Assembly (NCBI RefSeq): GCF_008369165.1
Contig: NZ_VOBA01000002.1
Span: forward strand, 496,001 to 560,000
DNA from: Dietzia sp. ANT_WB102
Lineage (GTDB): Bacteria > Actinomycetota > Actinomycetes > Mycobacteriales > Mycobacteriaceae
DNA length: 64,000 bases
Reading direction: 5' to 3'
Below are positions 57,783-64,000 of the stretch, one piece after another (positions within the stretch are counted from its first letter, which is position 1; each line of letters opens with the position of its first letter). The notes under the pieces are model-generated. The model searched no databases and was not told the DNA's origin. It saw nothing but the letters and a program-made list of their open reading frames with translations. The position numbers and the translations under genes are program-made.

Positions 57783-58762
57783 GTGAGTACCGCGCAGAAG
57801 GGGCCGGACGCCCCCGCGGCGGAGGCCCCAGACCCCATCCAGGCGGTGCCCCTGCGGCACCCCTGGCGTTGGGTGTCGGCGACCATCGTCCTGGTCCTCG
57901 TATTCCTGTTCATCTGGGGCGCGGCGACCAACCCGGCCTACGGCTGGGACACCTATTTCCGATACCTGTTCGACACCAGATTCGGCACGGCCGTGTTCTA
58001 CACAATCGCGCTGACCGTGCTGTCGATGGTTCTCGCTGTGGTCCTGGGCGTCCTCCTGTCCGTGATGCGGATGAGCAGCAACCCCGTCCTCAAAGGCGTG
58101 GCCTGGGTCTACTTGTGGATCTTCCGCGGCACCCCGATCTATGTGCAGTTGCTGTTCTGGGGGCTCATCTTCACGCTTTACCGGCAGGTCCAGTTCGGCA
58201 TCCCGTTCACCGACATCCAGTTCGTCCGGTTCGAGGACACCATGGTCCTGTACTCGGCTTTCTGGCTGGCAGTGGTGGGTCTGGCCATGAACGAAGCCGC
58301 ATACATGGCCGAGATCGTCCGCGCGGGCATCTCCTCTGTGCCAGAGGGGCAGTCCGAGGCATCGACCGCCCTGGGCATGACGTGGGGTCAGACGATGCGA
58401 CGGACGATTCTCCCGCAGGCGATGCGGGTGATCATCCCGCCGACGGGCAACGAATTCATCTCACTGCTCAAGACCACTTCGCTCGTCGTGGCAATCCCGT
58501 TCTCCGGAGAGCTCTACGGGCAGGCACGGGACATCTCGGGCGTCAACTTCCAGCCCATCCCGCTGCTGCTCGTGGCCGCAACGTGGTATTTGGTCATCAC
58601 CAGCGTGCTCATGGTTGGCCAGCACTACCTCGAAAAGCGATTCTCTCGCGGTGCCACCCGGCAGCTCACCGGCCGACAACTGCGCGCGCTCGCCAACGCG
58701 GACGGACTCACCCCGTCCGCTCTCGCCGCGGCCGAGGCCGCCAACCCGTCCGGAGGCACACC

Positions 58763-58766
<4 letters not shown>
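57783..58766 (+). CDS. Polar amino-acid ABC transporter permease
   Basis: 327 residues of the HisM/GlnP type. About five or six helices; [15 protein letters not shown] is the family hallmark, and [20 protein letters not shown] with [20 protein letters not shown] is the EAA coupling loop that contacts the ATPase. The GTG start is 11 bases after the binding-protein stop, and the end overlaps the ATPase start. The C-terminal 40 residues are an Ala-rich tail. Confidence 0.92.
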
Positions 58767-59524
<758 letters not shown>

Positions 59525-59531
59525 CGCCCCG

Positions 59532-59574
59532 CGGCCCTGACGCCCGCACCCGTGTGGTGCCGGTGTCAGGGCCG
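59532..59574. terminator. Bidirectional terminator with nested hairpin
   Basis: CGGCCCTGAC/GTCAGGGCCG form a perfect 10-bp outer stem; GCACC/GGTGC form an inner stem. It lies between the convergent ATPase and methyltransferase genes. Confidence 0.75.
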
Positions 59575-59608
59575 CCGGAGTCGGCACTCGACGGCGTCCA
59601 TCCGCGGG

Positions 59609-60415
59609 TCAGGGCAGAGTGGCCACGAAGATCGCCGTGCCGGGGAATATCCCGCCCCGGAGTGGGCTCCACTGCCCCCACTCCCGGTCCAACCACTCCG
59701 GCCACTCCGGCTCGATGAGGTCCCGCACGACGAACCCGGCCGCGACCAGTTCCCGGATCCGGTCGCCTACCGTCCTGTGGTGCTCGACATAGGTCAGCTC
59801 GCCGTCGTCGCCATACTCCGTGTACGGCGATCGGTCGAAGTACGGAAACATGGCCAGCAGCCCCTCCGGGCCCGGGTCATCGCGGAAAATCCACCGCATG
59901 GGGTGGTTGACCGAGAAGACGAAGCGGCCACCCGGACGCAGGACGCGCGCTGCCTCCGCCATCACGCCCGCCGAGTCCGCCACGAAGGGGATTGCGCCGA
60001 ATGCCGAGAACGCGACGTCGAAACTGTCGTCCGCGAAGGGCAATCGTCCGGCGTCAGCCTGGATCAGGGGGACCCTCGCCGCCCGGCCCGCTGCCCGGCC
60101 TGCCACCTCCGCTCCCACGCGGAGCATCCCGGCTGACAGGTCCACGGCCACGGCGTGGGCGCCCCGGCCGGCAAGCCACCGCGAACACGGGGCAGACCCG
60201 CACCCGATTTCGAGCACGTGGCGGCCCTCCACGTCACCGAGCAGGTGCCAGTCGCCCTCGTGGAGCCCCTCAGGGCACCAGACGAACTCGCCCTCGGGCG
60301 AGTGGGCGCCGAGGAAGTCGCCGTGTTGATCGTGGTAATCGGTCGCTTCCGAGTCCCACCACAGTCGTGAGGCTCGGACCGACTCTCCATGTCCGGGGGG
60401 GTTTGTGGACGTCAC
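59609..60415 (-). CDS. Class I SAM-dependent methyltransferase
   Basis: 268 residues. HVLEIGCGSAPCSRWLAGRG (motif I, SAM loop, near residue 70), AVAVDLSAGMLRVG, FDVAFSAFGAIPFV (motif IV) and ARVLRPGGRFVFSVNHPMRW give a UbiE/Methyltransf_11-like fold. The N-terminus (SRLWWDSEATDYHDQHGDFL) and C-terminus (DLIEPEWPEWLDREWGQWSP) match a group of uncharacterised actinobacterial enzymes next to rpsA. The GTG at 60415 is the best start; TACGCT lies 6 bases upstream. The substrate is unknown. Confidence 0.85.
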   Translation of the reverse strand: MTSTNPPGHGESVRASRLWWDSEATDYHDQHGDFLGAHSPEGEFVWCPEGLHEGDWHLLGDVEGRHVLEIGCGSAPCSRWLAGRGAHAVAVDLSAGMLRVGAEVAGRAAGRAARVPLIQADAGRLPFADDSFDVAFSAFGAIPFVADSAGVMAEAARVLRPGGRFVFSVNHPMRWIFRDDPGPEGLLAMFPYFDRSPYTEYGDDGELTYVEHHRTVGDRIRELVAAGFVVRDLIEPEWPEWLDREWGQWSPLRGGIFPGTAIFVATLP

Positions 60416-60506
60416 GTGTGAAGCGTACAGTTGACGGTCGCGTGCGTACGCGTTCGCTTTCTTCCTGTCCGCTACGATTTCTATCCACTCCGGAGCACCC
60501 CACCAT

Positions 60507-61982
60507 ATGACCACCAACACCACGTCCCCGCAGGTAGCCATCAACGACATCGGCTCTGCTGAGGACTTCCTCGCCGCTATCGACGCCACGATCAAGTACT
60601 TCAACGATGGTGACATCGTCGAGGGCACGATCGTCAAGGTCGATCGCGACGAGGTCCTGCTCGACATCGGGTACAAGACCGAGGGCGTCATCCCCTCGCG
60701 CGAGCTCTCCATCAAGCACGATGTCGACCCGGGCGAGGTCGTCGAGGTGGGCGATGAGGTTGAGGCCCTAGTCCTGACCAAGGAGGACAAGGACGGCCGT
60801 CTGATCCTGTCCAAGAAGCGCGCCCAGTACGAGCGCGCCTGGGGCACGATCGAGGAGCTCAAGGAGAAGGACGAGGCCGTCAAGGGCACCGTCATCGAGG
60901 TCGTCAAGGGCGGCCTCATCCTCGACATCGGTCTCCGTGGCTTCCTCCCCGCCTCGCTGGTGGAGATGCGCCGCGTCCGCGACCTCCTGCCCTACGTGGG
61001 CCAGGAGCTCGAGGCCAAGATCATCGAGCTGGACAAGAACCGCAACAACGTCGTGCTCTCGCGTCGCGCATGGCTCGAGCAGACCCAGTCGGCTGTGCGC
61101 TCCGAGTTCCTGCACCAGCTGCAGAAGGGCCAGGTCCGCAAGGGCGTCGTGTCCTCGATCGTCAACTTCGGTGCGTTCGTCGACCTCGGCGGCGTCGACG
61201 GTCTCGTCCACGTCTCCGAGCTGTCCTGGAAGCACATCGACCACCCGTCCGAGGTTGTCGAGGTCGGCCAGGAGGTCACCGTCGAGGTGCTCGACGTCGA
61301 CCTGGATCGCGAGCGCGTCTCGCTCTCGCTGAAGGCCACCCAGGAGGATCCGTGGCGGCACTTCGCCCGGACCCACGCGATCGGTCAGATCGTCCCGGGC
61401 AAGGTCACCAAGCTCGTCCCGTTCGGCGCCTTCGTCCGTGTCGAGGAAGGCATCGAGGGCCTGGTCCACATCTCCGAGCTGGCCGAGCGCCACGTCGAGG
61501 TCCCCGACCAGGTCGTGTCCGTCAACGACGACGCCATGGTCAAGGTCATCGACATCGACCTCGACCGTCGCCGTATCTCGCTCTCGCTCAAGCAGGCGGA
61601 CGAGGACTACACGGAAGAGTTCGACCCGTCCAAGTACGGCATGGCCGACAGCTACGACGAGGCCGGCAACTACATCTTCCCCGAGGGCTTCGATCCCGAG
61701 ACCAACGAGTGGCTCGAGGGCTTCGAGAAGCAGCGCGAGGAGTGGGAGAACCGCTACGCGGAGGCCGAGCGTCGCCACAAGATGCACACGGCCCAGATCG
61801 AGAAGGGTCGCGTTGCCGCGGCGGAGGCCGCCGAGGCCGCCCCGACCAACTACTCGTCGGAGTCCGCCCCGTCTGCCCGTCCCGCCGCTGCGGAGACCAG
61901 CCCGGCGGAGTCGACCGGTGGATCGCTTGCGTCGGACGAGCAGCTCGCCGCCCTGCGCGCGAAGCTCGCCGGAGGCGAGTGA
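60507..61982 (+). CDS. rpsA: 30S ribosomal protein S1
   Basis: 491 residues, RNA-binding protein assisting translation initiation. Four S1 (OB-fold) domains at about 36-105, 123-188, 209-277 and 294-363: GTIVKVDRDEVLLDIGYKTE, GTVIEVVKGGLILDIGLRGF, GVVSSIVNFGAFVDLGGVDG and GKVTKLVPFGAFVRVEEGIEG (first 20 residues each). The four-domain form is usual for actinobacteria. The C-terminal 110 residues are acidic, then Ala/Ser/Pro-rich. Codon use is strongly biased, as in highly expressed genes. A very strong terminator follows. Confidence 0.96.
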   Translation: MTTNTTSPQVAINDIGSAEDFLAAIDATIKYFNDGDIVEGTIVKVDRDEVLLDIGYKTEGVIPSRELSIKHDVDPGEVVEVGDEVEALVLTKEDKDGRLILSKKRAQYERAWGTIEELKEKDEAVKGTVIEVVKGGLILDIGLRGFLPASLVEMRRVRDLLPYVGQELEAKIIELDKNRNNVVLSRRAWLEQTQSAVRSEFLHQLQKGQVRKGVVSSIVNFGAFVDLGGVDGLVHVSELSWKHIDHPSEVVEVGQEVTVEVLDVDLDRERVSLSLKATQEDPWRHFARTHAIGQIVPGKVTKLVPFGAFVRVEEGIEGLVHISELAERHVEVPDQVVSVNDDAMVKVIDIDLDRRRISLSLKQADEDYTEEFDPSKYGMADSYDEAGNYIFPEGFDPETNEWLEGFEKQREEWENRYAEAERRHKMHTAQIEKGRVAAAEAAEAAPTNYSSESAPSARPAAAETSPAESTGGSLASDEQLAALRAKLAGGE

Positions 61983-62000
61983 CCGTCGGATAGTCGCTAG

Positions 62001-62044
62001 AGAGCGGCCCCGCACCGGAATCCGGTGCGGGGCCGCTCTCTTTT
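62001..62044 (+). terminator. Strong rho-independent terminator of rpsA
   Basis: An 18-bp perfect stem (62001-62018 with 62022-62039), loop AAT, then CTTTT. It is the most stable-looking hairpin in the window. Confidence 0.92.
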
Positions 62045-62199
62045 CGTTGCTTGCGGTGGATCGGGAGGGGACCTGGGGGGTAAGCCACACAACGATTACG
62101 CCCTTCACATCCACGCTGTGCCCGGACTCTGGTCGCCACCGCGGACGCCGAATCTGGTGAGATTCGGGTGCAGACGGCCTTGCTCAAGACCGACAATGA

Positions 62200-62243
62200 A
62201 CTCGCGGCCATCGGCGGGGGCCTGCCCGACGATGGCCGCGAGT
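62200..62243. terminator. Long inverted repeat after the DUF4185 gene
   Basis: ACTCGCGGCCATCG (62200-62213) and CGATGGCCGCGAGT (62230-62243) form a perfect 14-bp stem with a 16-base loop, 17 bases beyond the stop of the leftward secreted-protein gene. Probably its terminator, although no T tract is evident. Nothing else is seen between it and the rpsA terminator. Confidence 0.55.
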
Positions 62244-62259
62244 GACGCGGGTCGATCTA

Positions 62260-63831
62260 TCAGCGTCCCGGCGGCTCGACGATTGGCTCGGCCGCGGCGG
62301 GCTCGATCTCCGCGATCTCTTCGAGGCGCTGCTCGTCGATGACGCCCTGGTCGTTGATGGCCCCGGCGTCAGCGGCGGTCTTGACTGTCACACGCGATTC
62401 CACTGCGGTCCGGGGGTTCGCGTCCGGGACGGCGAAGTTGAATGCGTCGAGGTCGGTGCGCATGAGGAAAACGTTGTACGCGTCCCACGTGGAGAGCGTG
62501 TAGTACAGGTATCGACTGTCGTTATCCGTGGTGAAGGGATGGATCATCGGAGCGTAGCCGTTGGGGAACATGCGCCGGTCGACGATGGTCTGGGGCTCTG
62601 ACCACGGGCCCCAGGGATTGTCAGACACGCGCATGGAGACGACGCCGGTGGGTGAGGGGGTCATGGCGGTGTACTTGTCCAGGTGCTTGTTGTATTGCAC
62701 CGAAAGTTCCTCGACGCGTGCCGGGATGACCTCGTAACCGGTCGGTGCGTCGGCCCAGTCCAGGCCAGGACCCGCGTACCACTTGTAGGCGGTGGGGTCC
62801 TCGATGTCAGCGAGCTTCACGCGGGCCAGCATCGCCGGTCCGCGTCGACCCGACGGCGTGACGTACTCGTACAGCCACTCGCCGTCCTGGAGGAACGCGC
62901 TCATCTGGGCGCCGTACCACTGCTTCTTATCGGGAGCGGGCAGGTCGCCGGGCGCTAGCATCTCGCTGCTGTGCCATCCGGAGAAATCAGTGACCCGCCG
63001 CATCGTGGCGGGGAGCAGTTTCCACGTGTTCCCACCATCTGTGGACTTGGCCAGCCCTGAGTAGTTGGTGTTCCAACCGCCGGGGGCGTTCCAGTCCCGC
63101 ACCGACATGACCCGCATGTACATGTCCGTGCCGTTGCTGACCGCGGCCGTCGGGATCACGGTCACCTCGCCGACACCGTTCGGCTGATGCGCACCCTGGA
63201 CGAGGGCGGTGGCCTTGCCCTGCGCATCAGCGGGAACAGCCCTGAGGACGTTCATCCCGCCATCGGGGCTGCCGCCGCTGGTGGCGAGCATGACGTTGGA
63301 CCGCCATTGGTTTCCGTTTGGGGTACAGTCCCCGAAGGTGTCGCCGAACAGGGCCATCGTCTTACCCTGGTGGGTAAAGGTGATCCCGAGATCCGTGCCG
63401 TGGATGTCGTATAGTTCGTCCGTCTTCGCGGGACTGGTGGGGCCGGTGACGAGCTGCCGCACCGACGTGGCGCCCTTGAGGACAGGGATCGTGCCGTTGG
63501 CGCCAGTGACCCATCGTGGGAAGCGACGAACCGAGGATGCGGTGGCGTCGAGAACCGAATTGGTGGCGTTGGCGAGTGAGCCCGTCGCGGGCAGGGGGCC
63601 GAGGGAGCCTGGGGGGAGGTTCCCGAAGAAGCTGTTGCACGGACCGCTCTCTCCGAACAGCGAACCGGTCGAGCCGGAGGATCCGGTGGAGCCCGTTGAT
63701 CCGGTGGAACCGGAGGATCCGAGCGATCCTTCGGATTGAGCCGCTGAATGCGCTGGAGCAACCGCGATTGCGAGCGCAACTGCAAGTGGAACTGCCGCGA
63801 GGGCACGTGGCACAGAGTTAATCAGGTTCAC
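62260..63831 (-). CDS. Secreted DUF4185-domain protein
   Basis: 523 residues. Signal peptide MNLINSVPRALAAVPLAVAL-like (initiator codon GTG) with cleavage after HSAAQ near residue 33, then a Gly/Ser/Thr repeat linker (GSLGSSGSTGSTGSTGSSGS) and a large DUF4185 domain: DELYDIHGTDLGITFTHQGK, MALFGDTFGDC, FLQDGEWLYEYVTPSGRRGP and RVSDNPWGPW. The fold resembles glycosidase-like five-bladed propellers and may bind or cut cell-envelope glycan. A TATAGA box ends 9 bases before the GTG at 63831, suggesting leaderless translation; a GTG at 63840 is the alternative. Confidence 0.85.
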   Translation of the reverse strand: MNLINSVPRALAAVPLAVALAIAVAPAHSAAQSEGSLGSSGSTGSTGSTGSSGSTGSLFGESGPCNSFFGNLPPGSLGPLPATGSLANATNSVLDATASSVRRFPRWVTGANGTIPVLKGATSVRQLVTGPTSPAKTDELYDIHGTDLGITFTHQGKTMALFGDTFGDCTPNGNQWRSNVMLATSGGSPDGGMNVLRAVPADAQGKATALVQGAHQPNGVGEVTVIPTAAVSNGTDMYMRVMSVRDWNAPGGWNTNYSGLAKSTDGGNTWKLLPATMRRVTDFSGWHSSEMLAPGDLPAPDKKQWYGAQMSAFLQDGEWLYEYVTPSGRRGPAMLARVKLADIEDPTAYKWYAGPGLDWADAPTGYEVIPARVEELSVQYNKHLDKYTAMTPSPTGVVSMRVSDNPWGPWSEPQTIVDRRMFPNGYAPMIHPFTTDNDSRYLYYTLSTWDAYNVFLMRTDLDAFNFAVPDANPRTAVESRVTVKTAADAGAINDQGVIDEQRLEEIAEIEPAAAEPIVEPPGR

Positions 63832-63894
63832 ACGTGACACTCTATAGTTCGTCGCTCCGGCAGACTCGGCCACTGGTCACCTAGAATCCGCATC

Positions 63895-64000
63895 ATGCTG
63901 ATGGTGGGTCTGACCGGTGGGATCGGCGCCGGCAAGTCGACGGTGACGGCAGTGCTAGAGGAGTCCGGCGCGGTAATCGTCGACGCCGATCGAATCGCGA
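63895..64000 (+). CDS. coaE: Dephospho-CoA kinase, 3' end outside the window
   Basis: Only the first 35 residues are visible: [20 protein letters not shown] with a P-loop, then the conserved VIVDADRIA. This and the place after rpsA (as in Rv1631) identify the last enzyme of coenzyme A synthesis. An ATG at 63901 is an alternative start. CTAGAAT lies 7 bases upstream of the ATG. It is divergent from the DUF4185 gene, sharing the short promoter region 63832-63894. Confidence 0.9.
   Translation, partial: MLMVGLTGGIGAGKSTVTAVLEESGAVIVDADRIA

Overview
This window is very GC-rich, with GTG and TTG starts, many genes starting at or near an Actinobacteria-type -10 box, and tight ATGA/GTGA gene couplings. 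The gene order strongly resembles the Mycobacterium tuberculosis chromosome from about Rv1591 to Rv1631: a DUF2567-like protein, a Nudix regulator, nadA, nadC, hisD-C-B-H-A-(impA)-F-I, trpE-(membrane protein)-trpC-B-A, lgt, pyk, polA, rpsA, coaE. The organism is therefore a member of the Mycobacteriales. Dietzia is my best guess for the genus, but that is recollection and was not computed.

Layout. 1-3.3 kb: NAD de novo synthesis (nadA-nadC without nadB) with a divergent NrtR-like regulator and a palindromic operator. 3.3-10.4 kb: accessory stretch with a zinc alcohol dehydrogenase, a decayed small gene, an exported protein, an alkaline-phosphatase-fold enzyme, a DUF222/HNH (13E12-type) protein and a secreted protein. 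10.5-19.3 kb: an iron locus with two good IdeR/DmdR-type iron boxes between two divergent arms. The leftward arm is a hydroxamate siderophore (desferrioxamine-like) biosynthesis set that looks broken: the decarboxylase is frameshifted, the acetyltransferase has lost its C-terminal part, and the siderophore synthetase is absent. The rightward arm (binding lipoprotein, two permeases, ATPase, siderophore-interacting ferric reductase) looks intact. This suggests a strain that can take up a siderophore it can no longer make. 20-22 kb: bioY-bioM-bioN biotin transporter. 22-27.4 kb: exported proteins, a NERD-helicase protein, and an Hsp20 gene preceded by a HAIR (HspR) element.

27.6-42.1 kb: one long, mostly translationally coupled his-trp-lgt run. 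It includes a major facilitator transporter, a two-helix membrane protein, an inositol-monophosphatase-like enzyme and a 4-oxalocrotonate tautomerase between the biosynthetic genes. HisA is of the PriA type and would also serve tryptophan synthesis, since no trpF is present. pyk follows with its own promoter and a strong terminator.

43.7-53.9 kb: an M23 peptidase, mycothiol-dependent formaldehyde oxidation (mscR plus a metallo-hydrolase), a P2-type cation ATPase, an SRPBCC protein, and a MarR-regulated drug exporter. Next comes a small islet with a Rieske-DUF2231 protein and a hemerythrin protein. It is bounded on the right by an intact tRNA gene and on the left by a degenerate copy of that tRNA's 3' half, which looks like an old integration scar. 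54-64 kb: polA, a polar amino-acid ABC transporter, a methyltransferase, rpsA, a DUF4185 secreted protein, and the beginning of coaE. I saw no CRISPR array, rRNA gene or complete insertion sequence.
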